A stretch of DNA of 64,000 nt, taken from assembly GCF_014287705.1 (NCBI RefSeq), contig NZ_JACOOY010000015.1, positions 14,352 through 78,351 on the forward strand, written 5' to 3'. The notes under the pieces were generated by a model. It had not been told where the DNA came from, did not search any database, and saw only the letters and a list, made by a program, of their open reading frames with translations. This document shows, in pieces, positions 41,722 through 52,213 of this stretch; position 1 is the stretch's first letter, and the number at the start of each line of letters is the position of its first letter. The position numbers and the translations under genes are program-made. Origin of the DNA: Dorea_D hominis. Lineage in GTDB: Bacteria; Bacillota; Clostridia; Lachnospirales; Lachnospiraceae.

Positions 41722-42309
41722 ATGGCACATTTAAGTTTAGAAGAACGGCTGAATCAGATCGAGGATAAGATCTCGGAGAAATCTTTCAGAGAGAACAAAG
41801 GACTTGGAAATGAAGTCGGATATTATGTATTCGATTATGATCCGAGAGCAGAACTGGAAGTCCGCAGCCACATTGCATATTTGAAAGACAGAATTAATAA
41901 CGGCAATAAAGATTTTAAAATTATAGAATTTGACCTGTTTCATACGATGATTCAGGTATTGGAAGAAGAAGGCTATCTGGAAGCCTTTCTTGACCTGGAA
42001 AAAGATAACGGATTTTTTGAAATGGCTGACAGCCTGGTGGAGACACTGGGATTGGATGAGACGAATGAGCTGAATCTGATCATCTCAAAGATTTTGCAGG
42101 AAGACCTGGAAGGCAGTGTCGTGTTCCTGACAGGAGTAGGTAAGTGTCATCCGATCATTGCCAGCCATAATATATTGAATAATTTACATCAGGTGCTGGA
42201 CAGTGTACCTGTTGTATTATTCTATCCGGGAGAATACAGCGGACAGGATCTGAAACTATTTGGAACGATGGATTCCAGAAATTATTACCGGGCATTCCGG
42301 CTTGTGTAG
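41722..42309 (+). CDS. brxB: BrxB (DUF1788) of BREX
   Basis: 195 residues of the DUF1788 family: LSLEERLNQIEDKISEKSF at the start, YYVFDYDPRAELEVRSHI, VVFLTGVGKCHPIIASHNILNNL and VPVVLFYPGEYSGQDLKLFGTM. The biochemical role of BrxB is not known; it is required for type I BREX. The start at 41722 is two bases after the brxA stop, with GGGAG overlapping the brxA end. It ends 18 bases before brxC. Confidence 0.9.
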   Translation: MAHLSLEERLNQIEDKISEKSFRENKGLGNEVGYYVFDYDPRAELEVRSHIAYLKDRINNGNKDFKIIEFDLFHTMIQVLEEEGYLEAFLDLEKDNGFFEMADSLVETLGLDETNELNLIISKILQEDLEGSVVFLTGVGKCHPIIASHNILNNLHQVLDSVPVVLFYPGEYSGQDLKLFGTMDSRNYYRAFRLV

Positions 42310-42327
42310 ATACGGAGGAAAAGAAAT

Positions 42328-45300
42328 ATGCAGATTAAAGATATGTTTGAGAAACAGATTGACCGTGATATTAAGGGCGTTATCAAAGTCGGTCAGTCTG
42401 ATGAAGAAAATGTATATCAGGAACTGGATGAATATGTAGTAACGAAAGAATTGTTAAAACATTTCCGGGATTTCTTTGAAAATTATGAAAAAGGAATTAA
42501 TGGAAATACAGATAAAATGGGCGTCTGGATCTCCGGATTCTTTGGAAGTGGTAAATCACACTTCCTGAAAATTCTTTCTTATCTGCTGAAAAACAGTGTG
42601 ATCGAAGGAAAGAGAGCCATTGAATATTTTACAGATGGCAAAAAGATCGAAGATCCGATGCTGATCGCCAAGATGACGAATTCGGGAACGATTTCTTCCG
42701 ATGTCATGCTCTTTAATATCGATTCCAAGGGATCTGCAAAAGTCGGCTCCGGCAAAGAAGCGATTGTAGAAGTGTTTATGAAAGTGTTCAATGAGATGCA
42801 AGGTTACTGTGGTTCCATTCCGTATCTTGCAGAATTTGAGCGCCAGTTAGATAACGAAGGCAGATTTGAAGAATTTAAAGAAAAATTTGAAGAAATCGCA
42901 GGAGCAACGTGGGAAAAGAAGAGGCAAGCATTTGCAGTTATTCAGGATAAAATCGTAAAAACACTCGTGTCTATGGACTTCATGAGTGAGGAAGCAGCCC
43001 GCAACTGGTGCAAAAATGCCAAAGGAAGCTATGATCTCAGCATCGAGAAATTCGTATCTCTCGTAAAAGACTACTGTGAGAAAAAAGGACCGAATCACCA
43101 TGTCATTTTCCTGGTAGACGAGATCGGACAGTACATTGCCGATGATACGCAGTTAATGCTGAACCTGCAGACCATCGTAGAAGATCTGGGAACTGCATGC
43201 CGCGGAAAAGCATGGGTAATTGTAACCAGCCAGGAAGATATTGACTCCATCACAAAGACGAAGGGAAATGACTTCTCCAAGATTCAGGGACGTTTTGATA
43301 CAAGATTATCGCTGTCCGCATCCAATGTAGACGAAGTTATCCGCAAACGTATTCTGGAAAAAAATGAGATCGCAGAGTCAGCATTGAAGCTGTTATATGA
43401 GCAGAAAGAATCCATTATCAAGAACCTGATCACATTTACAGCGGATACGGCAGATAAGAAATTATATACAGATAAGACAGATTTCGCAGACTGCTATCCG
43501 TTTATTCCATATCAGTTTAACCTGCTTGGACAGGTGCTGACAGCCGTGCGTACCCATGGAGCAAGTGGAAAGCACTTATCCGACCAGTCGCGTTCCATGC
43601 TGGCACTGTTCCAGGAGTCAGCAGTCCGCCTGAAAGACAGCCAGGAAGGCGTGCTGGTGCCGTTCAGTTATTTTTACGATCCGCTGCACAAATTCATCGA
43701 TCACCAGCACAGTCAGGTGATCAATGACGCAGAAAATAACAGCAGATTGGACGAGTTCGATGTAGAACTGTTGAAAGTACTCTTTATGATCAAATATGTC
43801 AAAGAGATCAAAGCAAATATAGATAACCTTACGACGCTGATGATCTCCAATATTGATGATGACCGTATTGAGATCCGTGGCAAGATCGAAGAATCCTTAA
43901 AGAAACTGATCCGTGAGACACTCGTACAGAAGAATGGAGAGATCTACATCTTCCTGACAAATGAAGAGCAGGAGATCAACAATGCCATCAACAGTGAGAA
44001 TGTAGAGATGGGCGAAATTATCGGAGAGGCATCTACCGTTATCTTTGAAGAAATATACAAAGAGAAGAAATACCGTTACAGCAACCGGTATATGTTCCCG
44101 TTTAACCAGAAAGTGGACGACCGGTATTATAAAGGCAACCAGTCTAACGACATCGGGGTGTCCATTATTACGCCGTATGGCGATGATTATCCGGATTCCG
44201 CACTTCGTCTGCGTTCTGCACAGGAACACACCGTAATTGTAAAACTGCCGAATGACGGCACATTCTTAGATGAGATTACCGAATCTATCAAGATCTATAA
44301 ATATTTGAATAAAAACGCTTCCGACGCAAGAGGAAGCTTCGACAGCATCCGACGTGCAAAAGAAGATGAGCGTATTGAGAAGAAAGACCGCATCCGTATC
44401 TATATCGAAGATGCGCTGAAACATGCAGACATTTATGTAAATGGCGATAAAGCAAATATAGCATCAAAAGAACCGGCAAACCGTATCAATGAAGCACTTG
44501 GCAAACTGGTGGCAATGCAGTACAGCAAGCTGACCTACATGGAGACCGCACCGGAGCTTTCCGATATTGCAGCGGTATTTAACGGCAGTGACGGACAGTT
44601 GTCCTTCCTTGGAACAAGTGATTCAACGCCAAATAAACTGGCGCTGGAAGAAGTGATTCAGGTGATCACACTGAACAATACAAGACATGTGAAGACTTCG
44701 CTTAAAGCACTTCAGGATAAATTCGGAGCCGCACCGTATGGTTTCGATCCGAAAGATGTACAGTGGCTGGTGGCAATGCTCTTTAAGACAGGACGCGTAT
44801 CTCTGACATACAACAGCCAGAGCTTATCGCTTTTGTCCAATACAAAAGAGGAACTGGTACGTTATCTGACCAAGCGTGAATTTGTAGAAAAACTGCTTGT
44901 TGATATCCGAGAGAGAGCAACAGACGGACAGATCCGTTCCGTAAAAGAAGTATTGAAGGATTATTTTGGATTCTCTCTGTCAAGTGATGACGATGATACC
45001 ATTATGAGAACCTTTAAAAACAAAGCAAAAGATAAGCTGGAATCCTTTAATGATATTATGATTGAATACCGTGTAAATCCGAAGCTGCCTTGCAAATCTC
45101 TGATGGATCAGGCGAAGAAGAATCTGGAAGAAATACTTGAAATCAAAGAGCCGGTAGAGTTTTTCAAGACGGTAGACAAGAAACGGGATGACTTGCTGGA
45201 TGATGCAGAAGATACCGCGCCAGTATTTGATTTCTTCCATGGAGAACAGAAGAAGATCTTCGAAAAAGCATTGCAGCAGATCCGCATGTTTGAGAACAGT

Positions 45301-45939
45301 AAAACTTATGTGCGGGATCAGGAAATTATCGATAATGTTGCTCAGATGGAAGCTATCGTGACAAACAGAAAGCCATTTGGACAGATTCAGGAACTTCCGG
45401 AGTTGTCAACGCAGTTCGTAGATCAGTATGGTTCTCTGCTGAATCAGGAAGCAGATGAGATGCGCCCGATCGTGGATGATGACTTGAAGAAAGTATTAAA
45501 TACGCTGGACGAGAAAGAATTTGCTGCCGTATTCCGCAACAAATTCATAAAAGCTTATGAAGATTTAAAAGAAAAACTGGAGGGCTCATCAGAAATCGCA
45601 GCGGTGAAAAATATCCGTCTGGAAAGTGATACGTTGAAGTTACGCTGTCTGGATGAAATTGCAGATTATGAGATCAAACATCAGCCGCAGCCAGAACCGG
45701 AACCGCCTGTAACTCCGGCAACACCAGCCGGAGGAGGGGAAGGTGCAAAACCGGTGAAACCTGTAACACCGCCGGTTCAGCCGAAACCGAAAAAACGTAA
45801 GAATGTATCGATCAGCAATGTGGCAGGAGCAAGAACGTATTCCATCGAAAATGAACAGGATATCGATAAGTTCCTAACAGAGATGAAGAAAAAATTATTA
45901 CAGGAGCTGGAAGAAAATACAATTATTACATTGAGCTAG
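42328..45939 (+). CDS. brxC: BrxC, large ATPase of BREX
   Basis: 1203 residues, matching the length of BrxC/PglY. Walker A is SGFFGSGKSHFLK (K76), and a Walker B-like strand is HHVIFLVDEIGQYI near residue 262. Late in the protein is a Pro-rich hinge (PQPEPEPPVTPATPAGGG, about 1130-1165) before a basic end. BrxC is an AAA+-like ATPase central to the BREX complex. The gene is normal and unbroken and is followed by a pglX copy 24 bases downstream. Confidence 0.92.
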   Translation: MQIKDMFEKQIDRDIKGVIKVGQSDEENVYQELDEYVVTKELLKHFRDFFENYEKGINGNTDKMGVWISGFFGSGKSHFLKILSYLLKNSVIEGKRAIEYFTDGKKIEDPMLIAKMTNSGTISSDVMLFNIDSKGSAKVGSGKEAIVEVFMKVFNEMQGYCGSIPYLAEFERQLDNEGRFEEFKEKFEEIAGATWEKKRQAFAVIQDKIVKTLVSMDFMSEEAARNWCKNAKGSYDLSIEKFVSLVKDYCEKKGPNHHVIFLVDEIGQYIADDTQLMLNLQTIVEDLGTACRGKAWVIVTSQEDIDSITKTKGNDFSKIQGRFDTRLSLSASNVDEVIRKRILEKNEIAESALKLLYEQKESIIKNLITFTADTADKKLYTDKTDFADCYPFIPYQFNLLGQVLTAVRTHGASGKHLSDQSRSMLALFQESAVRLKDSQEGVLVPFSYFYDPLHKFIDHQHSQVINDAENNSRLDEFDVELLKVLFMIKYVKEIKANIDNLTTLMISNIDDDRIEIRGKIEESLKKLIRETLVQKNGEIYIFLTNEEQEINNAINSENVEMGEIIGEASTVIFEEIYKEKKYRYSNRYMFPFNQKVDDRYYKGNQSNDIGVSIITPYGDDYPDSALRLRSAQEHTVIVKLPNDGTFLDEITESIKIYKYLNKNASDARGSFDSIRRAKEDERIEKKDRIRIYIEDALKHADIYVNGDKANIASKEPANRINEALGKLVAMQYSKLTYMETAPELSDIAAVFNGSDGQLSFLGTSDSTPNKLALEEVIQVITLNNTRHVKTSLKALQDKFGAAPYGFDPKDVQWLVAMLFKTGRVSLTYNSQSLSLLSNTKEELVRYLTKREFVEKLLVDIRERATDGQIRSVKEVLKDYFGFSLSSDDDDTIMRTFKNKAKDKLESFNDIMIEYRVNPKLPCKSLMDQAKKNLEEILEIKEPVEFFKTVDKKRDDLLDDAEDTAPVFDFFHGEQKKIFEKALQQIRMFENSKTYVRDQEIIDNVAQMEAIVTNRKPFGQIQELPELSTQFVDQYGSLLNQEADEMRPIVDDDLKKVLNTLDEKEFAAVFRNKFIKAYEDLKEKLEGSSEIAAVKNIRLESDTLKLRCLDEIADYEIKHQPQPEPEPPVTPATPAGGGEGAKPVKPVTPPVQPKPKKRKNVSISNVAGARTYSIENEQDIDKFLTEMKKKLLQELEENTIITLS

Positions 45940-45946
45940 TAATTTA

Positions 45947-47574
45947 GCAGGAGGAAACAGTACATGAACAAGAATGCGATAAAGAAATTCGCGATAGAAG
46001 CAAGAACAAAACTGATTGATTCGGTTACAGATAAAGCCGGTATGCTTGGCATCACAGCAGAAGCGTGCAGTGAACCGATCACGAAGGGAGCAGACTTTGA
46101 AGTCTATCAGACGACTGCGGGAACAGAAGTCACATTGAATAAGAGACAGTGTGAGCAGAGAAGAAAACTGGTAGCCCAGATTGAATCCCGTGGCTTTGAA
46201 GCGGTCGTAGAAGAAGTCGCTTATACGTGGTTCAACAGAATCTGCGCGATCCGCTTTATGGAGGTAAACGATTATCTTCCAAACAGAGTTCGTGTACTTT
46301 CTTCCGAAAAAGAAGGAAAAATGGAGCCGGATCTTGTGACACAGGCACCGGATGTGGATTTAGACCTGACAGCACAGGAAAAAGAAGAGATTATTAACTG
46401 GAAAATGAGTGGCTTATCCGAAGATGCGGATAAACTGTACTGCAAATTGTTTCTGAAACAGTGCCATCAGTTGCATGATATATTACCGGGACTGTTCGAG
46501 GATGATTCTGATTATATGGAATTGTTGTTTGGAATTTCCTATACAAATAAAGATGATGTCATCTACATGCTGGTAAATCCAGAAACGGGTATTCCGGAAG
46601 CTGACTTTAATGTATCTACCTTAGATGAAGAGGGTAATCCAACCGGACAGGTGGAGATTATTGGCTGGTTGTATCAGTATTACAATACAGAATTAAAAGA
46701 TGATACCTTCGCAAAACTGAAAAAGAATGTAAAGATTACAAAAGAGAGAATCCCTGCGGCAACCCAGCTTTTCACACCGGACTGGATTGTGCGCTATATG
46801 GTAGAAAATTCAGTCGGAAGAATCTGGATTGAACATTTACGCGCCGTAGATCCTAGTACAGATGAGAAGGCTACAGCAGAAAGATTCGGATGGAAATACT
46901 ATCTTCCGGAAGCAGAGCAAGAAGAAGCTGTTAATGTAAAACTGGCAGAGATCCGTACTACATACAAAGATCTGAAACCAACGGATATTACCTGTATTGA
47001 TCCATGTATGGGAAGTGGTCATATCTTAATTGCAATGTTCGATGTGCTTATGGATATCTATGAAAGTGCTGGATATGACAAGAGAGAAGCGGCATTTGAA
47101 ATCGTAGAACACAATATTCATGGACTGGATATCGACCAGAGAGCCTATCAGTTGGCATACTTTGCGGTCATGATGAAAGGTCGTGGATATAACAGACGGT
47201 TCCTGCGTGGAAGAGACGGAAAACCAGAGCCGAAAGTGTATGCGATTGTAGAGAGTAATGAAATCAATCGGAATCATCTGCAATTCTTCGGCGCGCATAT
47301 GAATGATACCGAGAGGACGCAGGCACAGACGCAGATAGAGATTCTGTTAAATACATTCACAGATGCGAGAGAATACGGATCTATCCTGAATGTAGATGAG
47401 TGCGACTGGGATAAATTAGAACGATTCGTAGAAGATCTGGACACAGATGGACAGATCTCATTTGAGAGTGTTGGAAGTGAAGAAACACAGGCAAGCTTAC
47501 GAAAACTGGTGAGAGTGGCAAAGAATCTGGGGCAGAAATATGATGCGGTGGTGACGAATCCGCCGTATATGGGC
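45947..47574 (+). repeat. 5' pglX duplication block, copy 1
   Basis: Collinear with 57660-59287 (offset 11,713, no net indel). It includes the ribosome site GCAGGAGG, the start codon and about 537 codons up to just past NPPYMG. The proteins differ at only a dozen or so positions in this part. It is a substrate for homologous recombination between the copies. Confidence 0.85.
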
Positions 47575-48576
47575 ATGAGCAATTCAGGACAACAACTGGT
47601 AAAATATGTCAAAGAACACTTTCCAGATAGCAAAACAGATATGTTTTCAGTTTTTATTGAAAAATGTAATAATATTTTAAAAGATAATGGAATAGAAGCT
47701 ATGATTACTATGCAGGCTTGGATGTTTTTATCAAGTTATTCTAAACTTCGAGTTAAAATTATAAACCAAAATCTTTTAAGTTTATTACAATTTGGAATAA
47801 AAGCTTTTGAAGAAATTGGAAATGATGTAGTTCAAACAGCGGCGTTTGTAGAACGAAACAGTAGGTTACCACAATATAAGTCGTATTTTTATCGTCTTTT
47901 AGAACGAGATCGTTTGGAAAAACAACAAAACTATTTGCAAAGAAAAAACTGTTATATTTCAAAAACAAAAGATTTTGAAAAAATCCCTGGTATGCCATTT
48001 GCATATTGGATCAAGGATAAAGTTAAAGATAGCTTTGAAAATGATCACATATCGGATATAGCAAACACTGTTCGTGGGTATGCGACAGCATCAAGTGAAA
48101 AATATGTACGAAAATGGTATGAAGTTGATTGGAATAATATTATGTTCAATTGTACATCGAATGAAATGGCTTATGACAGTAATAAGAGATGGTTTCCATA
48201 TAATAAAGGAGGACTTTATCGTAAATGGTTTGGTAATAATGAAGAAGTAGTAGATTATTATCATAACGGAGAAAATTACGTTCAATTGAAAGGTTTTTGT
48301 TACAGTAATCAAGATTATTATTTTAAACGGTCAATTACTTGGACAAAGGTTTGCACTGGAAGAATTAGTTTGAGATACAATGATTATGGGTTTATTTTTG
48401 GAGATGCAGGTCCGGCTCTAATTGCAAGATGTGATGATGAGTTGTTTATCATATTAGGAATGTTAAATAGTAAAATTGCGGAACAATTATTAGAAGTAAT
48501 AAATCCTACACTCAATTATACAAATGAAGCGGTTGGCAATATTCCAATCTCTTTTCATAAGATTAATACAATGTAA
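45964..48576 (+). pseudogene. pglX: PglX/BrxX adenine methyltransferase, copy 1, broken
   Basis: 870 codons of a methyltransferase that should be about 1,200. The SAM motif is CIDPCMGSGHILIAMFD (about 342-358), and the catalytic NPPY is in DAVVTNPPYMG (N532). From about codon 537 the sequence becomes AT-rich and differs from copy 2; this part should hold the target-recognition domain. The frame stops at 48576 after PISFHKINTM. The remaining C-terminus continues in another frame from 48621. It may be inactive, make a truncated enzyme, or serve as a silent specificity cassette. Confidence 0.8.
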
Positions 48577-48620
48577 TACGTTATCTTTTAATTCATCTTT
48601 CAATTCGTCTTTACAAAAAA

Positions 48621-49556
48621 TTGGAAAACATATACGATGGTTGGTGCAAAAAATGTGAAGAAAATTATAATAAACTTTTGGTTTTAGAAAGTCGTATAAA
48701 TGAGATATTAGCAGAATCGCTCAATATTGAAAAAGAAATAGACTTTTATTTAGATGATAGAGATATTTGTGTAAAAAGACCGGAATTGAGAAAAGATATT
48801 AAAAGTTTAATTTCTTATGCAGTAGGCTGTATGTTTGGAAGATATTCATTGGATGAAAATGGCTTGATTTATGCGGGAGGGAAATGGAACTCAAACAGAT
48901 ATATTTCTTTGAGCGCAGATAATGATAATATTATTCCAATAAGTGATGAAATGTATTTTGAAGATGATATTGTTAGCCGTTTTCAAGATTTTTTATGTAT
49001 CGTATATGGTAAAGAATATTTAGAAGATAATTTACAATTTATAGCAGATGCTATAGGAGGGAGTGGAGATTCACGGGAAATAATTCGTAAATATTTTTTG
49101 AATGATTTTTTCAAAGATCATTGTAGTACTTATTCGGCACTATTTGCTGGTAGTCGTCCGATTTACTGGCTCTTCGACAGCGGTAAACAGAACGGATTTA
49201 AAGCACTGATTTACATGCACCGCTATGATGCAGATACCGTTGGACGTGTAAGAACCGATTATTTACATCGGGCGCAGAAGTATGTAGAGACGGCTATGCA
49301 GAGTGCACAGTATACGATTGACAATGCATCATCCGCATCTGAAAAATCAAAAGCTACAAAGGCAGTAACCAAGTATACCAAGCAGCTTGCGGAGATGAAG
49401 ATTTACGATGAAGCGATTGCACATATCGCCAACCAGAGAATTGAAATCGATTTGGACGACGGCGTGAAAGTCAATTATGCAAAATTCCAGGGTGTGGAAG
49501 TAGCACAGGAAGGCAAGAAAGCATTAAAAGTAGATTTGCTGGCAAAACTGAAATAA
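48621..49556 (+). pseudogene. Detached C-terminal part of pglX copy 1
   Basis: 311 codons from a TTG with no ribosome site. It matches the C-terminal third of the intact PglX, including ISYAVGCMFGRYSLDENGLIYAGG and RPIYWLFDSGKQNGFKALIYMHRY, ending AKFQGVEVAQEGKKALKVDLLAKLK. About 25-45 residues seem to be missing or scrambled between 48576 and 48621, where all three frames are poor and an A6 run occurs. The last 399 bases are nearly identical to copy 2. Confidence 0.75.
49158..49556 (+). repeat. 3' pglX duplication block, copy 1
   Basis: It is the same length and in register with 60929-61327, the end of the intact pglX. With the 5' block it flanks the divergent middle on both sides, so a double exchange would swap recognition parts. 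Confidence 0.85.
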
Positions 49557-49580
49557 TGTAAGGACTGGAGGTATCTATAT

Positions 49581-50609
49581 ATGGCATATAAGATTGAAAA
49601 TTTACAATTGAAAAACTTTGGAATGCTTGAAGAGTTTCAATGCAAGGAGTTTTCAAATATTAATTTGATCATAGGCGAAAATGGAACAGGAAAAACATTT
49701 CTGTTGAAAGCATTGTATTCTGCTGTAAAAACATTGGAAGAATACAAGCGGGGAGATGATATAACGCCAATTAATGATATTTTGTCAGAAAAATTAAGGT
49801 GGACATTTCAGGTGGATAAACTGGGAGATATTGTATCAAAAAGTGCGGATGAAGGACTGGATTTTAGAATGAAGCTGAATAAAGCAAGTTTAGAATATCA
49901 GTTTTCTAAAAGTGCAGCCAGTAAAGTGGGAGCAGTAGAGCCGGTTCGAAATGGAAAAGACGGGGATTCTATATTTATTCCGGCAAAAGAAGTATTATCG
50001 CTTTTTTCAGTTATATTAAAATCAAGAGAGATTGATAAAGCTTTTGGTTTTGATGATACCTATTATGATCTTTCTAAAGCATTAAGAATTTCGCCATCCA
50101 GAGGTAAAAACTTTACGGTATTTGCAGAGTCACGTAAAGTGGTAGGAGATGTTATCGATGGCAAAGTAGATTATGATGAAAACAGCGGCAAATGGTATTA
50201 TAGAAATAAAAAGAATCAGAAATTTTCAATTGGAGCAACTTCAGAAGGAGTAAAGAAAATTGCGATTATGGACAGGCTTCTTGCAAACGGCTATTTAAAT
50301 GCAGATTCAATTATTTTCATTGATGAGATTGAATCTGCATTGCATCCAAAAGCAGTTTGCCAGTTCCTGGATATGATTGACAATATTGCAAATGAAATGG
50401 GAATTCAAGTCTTTATAACCAGCCATTCCTATTTTGTAATCAAGAAATTGTTTTTAATTGCGCTTAAAAAGGAAAATACGGTGAAATGCATTTCTTTAAA
50501 TAAGGGAAAGGAGGCACAAATATGCGATCTGCATGATGGAATGCCTGATAATTCCATTATTGACACTTCAATACAGTTGTATGAACAAGAGATAGAGGAG
50601 GTGCTTTGA
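49581..50609 (+). CDS. SMC-like/OLD-like AAA ATPase of the BREX insert
   Basis: 342 residues of the AAA15/AAA21 ATPase kind: LQLKNFGMLEEFQCKEFSNINLIIGENGTGKT with Walker A at G32-T39, and a late ABC-type part with SEGVKKIAIMDRLL followed by Walker B SIIFIDEIESALHPKAV and a switch region QVFITSHSYFVIKKL. It lacks the TOPRIM nuclease of OLD proteins. Instead it shares a one-base overlap (TGATG) with a small gene that may encode the nuclease. It lies inside the BREX locus between the broken pglX and pglZ. Confidence 0.75.
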   Translation: MAYKIENLQLKNFGMLEEFQCKEFSNINLIIGENGTGKTFLLKALYSAVKTLEEYKRGDDITPINDILSEKLRWTFQVDKLGDIVSKSADEGLDFRMKLNKASLEYQFSKSAASKVGAVEPVRNGKDGDSIFIPAKEVLSLFSVILKSREIDKAFGFDDTYYDLSKALRISPSRGKNFTVFAESRKVVGDVIDGKVDYDENSGKWYYRNKKNQKFSIGATSEGVKKIAIMDRLLANGYLNADSIIFIDEIESALHPKAVCQFLDMIDNIANEMGIQVFITSHSYFVIKKLFLIALKKENTVKCISLNKGKEAQICDLHDGMPDNSIIDTSIQLYEQEIEEVL

Positions 50610-51118
50610 TGGGAATTGTTATTCCAGAATCCGATATGCAATTTGGAAAATATAAAGAAAAACAGATATTTCAGCTTGAAAAAAGTGAACAATATACGAA
50701 GAAATTACGGCAACAAGGAGTTCGCTGTTGTGAATTTATATTATTAAGATCAAATAAATTATGTTTCATAGAAGCGAAGAAAAGTTATCCTGATCCAATT
50801 GACGGAATTACAAAAGACGAAAAGAAGTATTATGAGGAGATAAAGGAAATCGCAGAAAAAATGCGCCATTCGCTGGAATTATTCTCAAATATTCTTTTGA
50901 ACAGATATTCACAGAACGGTGTTCCGGATGAGATGAAAAATGCTGAAAATCTGGAAATGCGATTGATTTTAGTTATCAAAAACGCAGATAAATCCTGGAT
51001 AATTCCGCTTCAGGATATATTTAGAAAAGAACTAAATGCGGAGATGCGTATTTGGAAAATACCTGATTTTATTATTATGAATGAGGAGCAGGCAAGAAAA
51101 AGGCATTTTATTATTTAA
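50609..51118 (+). CDS. Small partner of the ATPase, possible PD-(D/E)xK nuclease
   Basis: 169 residues. The segment CCEFILLRSNKLCFIEAKKS (Glu42, then E-x-K at 55-57) has the shape of a PD-(D/E)xK nuclease core: an acidic residue, a hairpin, then E-A-K on the second strand. Helices and a WIIPLQDIFRKEL segment follow. This is pattern recognition, not a confident family match. The start codon overlaps the ATPase stop, so the two act together, probably as a two-gene effector in which the ATPase senses and the partner cuts. Confidence 0.5.
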   Translation: MGIVIPESDMQFGKYKEKQIFQLEKSEQYTKKLRQQGVRCCEFILLRSNKLCFIEAKKSYPDPIDGITKDEKKYYEEIKEIAEKMRHSLELFSNILLNRYSQNGVPDEMKNAENLEMRLILVIKNADKSWIIPLQDIFRKELNAEMRIWKIPDFIIMNEEQARKRHFII

Positions 51119-51226
51119 AGTGTATGAGAGTGATTTAAGAATACATACACATGGAATTGCGCATCCGTCCTGGCAGAGGGAAATGATGTGATTTAGGGAA
51201 AATTCAAGTTGGAGGCTATGTTAATT

Positions 51227-52099
51227 ATGCACCAATGGAATCTACAGGAGTACTGCGAAATAGAAGCAAATTCTATTGATCAGATATATAATATTATTAA
51301 TGCATATAATGAGCAATGGGATATGCCGAAAAAAATTAGTGGCGGTGAATTTAGAGCTTTTTACCGTGGACAGTCCGATGCAATATGGCAGATAGAACCA
51401 AGTATTGTCCGGTCAGACATTAATGAGCGTGATCAATATTTGAAGTATCAATCCAAATTGCAAGGAAAATCCTTATTTGATCAGTTAGCTTATTTACAAC
51501 ATTATGAAACAGGGACAAGATTAATTGATTTTACAACAGATCCTAAAGTTGCATTATATTTTGCTTGTGTGGATAACAAAGAAAGAGATGCGGCATTATA
51601 TTTATACAATTATGTTTCACATAAGGCAGAGTGGATAGACACAATTATATTTACAGAAATTATGTTAATGCCAAATGATAGGACAATAAAGTTAGGAGAA
51701 TTTGCAGAAGAGCTATATGATAAATATGAAATATTTCATGAGAGATTTGAAAGTATTTCAGAACTAAGTGCTTTTATGATAGCATATCTGAATCATGGAT
51801 ATATGGTGTTGCCTAATGAAGATAGCAGCAAGAGTAATTTACGAATGGCAAGACAAAAGGGGACATTTTTCATATGTGGTGTAAAATTTGCTAATGCGGT
51901 TCCATCATACATGAGAACATCAATGAGAGCAGCAGCCAATGAACTGATATGTCATTCGGTGAATGTACCAGATTCATTAAAGAATAAGCGACCTTTAGTA
52001 AAAATAATTATCAAAAGAGAATACAAAGAAAAAATTCTGGAACGACTGGAAAAGGAAGGAATTACAAGAGAATATTTGTTTCCGGAAGGGATAATTTAA
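51227..52099 (+). CDS. FRG domain protein
   Basis: 290 residues. The FRG domain is clear: FRAFYRGQSDAIWQIEPSIVR, then LAYLQHYETGTRLIDFTTDPKVALYFAC, and later NLRMARQKGTFFICG. FRG domains are common in phage-defence islands, where their activity is still uncertain. The start is taken at 51227 because GGAGG lies ten bases upstream; two earlier starts would be too close to, or upstream of, that site. It is separated from the ATPase pair by about 110 bases and from the next gene by 114, so it may have its own expression. Confidence 0.8.
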   Translation: MHQWNLQEYCEIEANSIDQIYNIINAYNEQWDMPKKISGGEFRAFYRGQSDAIWQIEPSIVRSDINERDQYLKYQSKLQGKSLFDQLAYLQHYETGTRLIDFTTDPKVALYFACVDNKERDAALYLYNYVSHKAEWIDTIIFTEIMLMPNDRTIKLGEFAEELYDKYEIFHERFESISELSAFMIAYLNHGYMVLPNEDSSKSNLRMARQKGTFFICGVKFANAVPSYMRTSMRAAANELICHSVNVPDSLKNKRPLVKIIIKREYKEKILERLEKEGITREYLFPEGII

Positions 52100-52213
52100 G
52101 CTAAAAATAATGAGAAAAGACAGTTAGAGATCCATTAATTGATGCAATTGATTTGTATTTTTATTCATAATTTCATCATAAATGTTCTGGAATAAGAAAC
52201 GGAGGTTTTCGAG

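Noticed and set aside
48577..48620. Programmed frameshift joining the two parts of pglX copy 1
   Set aside because: The gap also seems to lack 25-45 residues compared with copy 2, and all three frames are poor, so a deletion scar is more likely than a slippage site.
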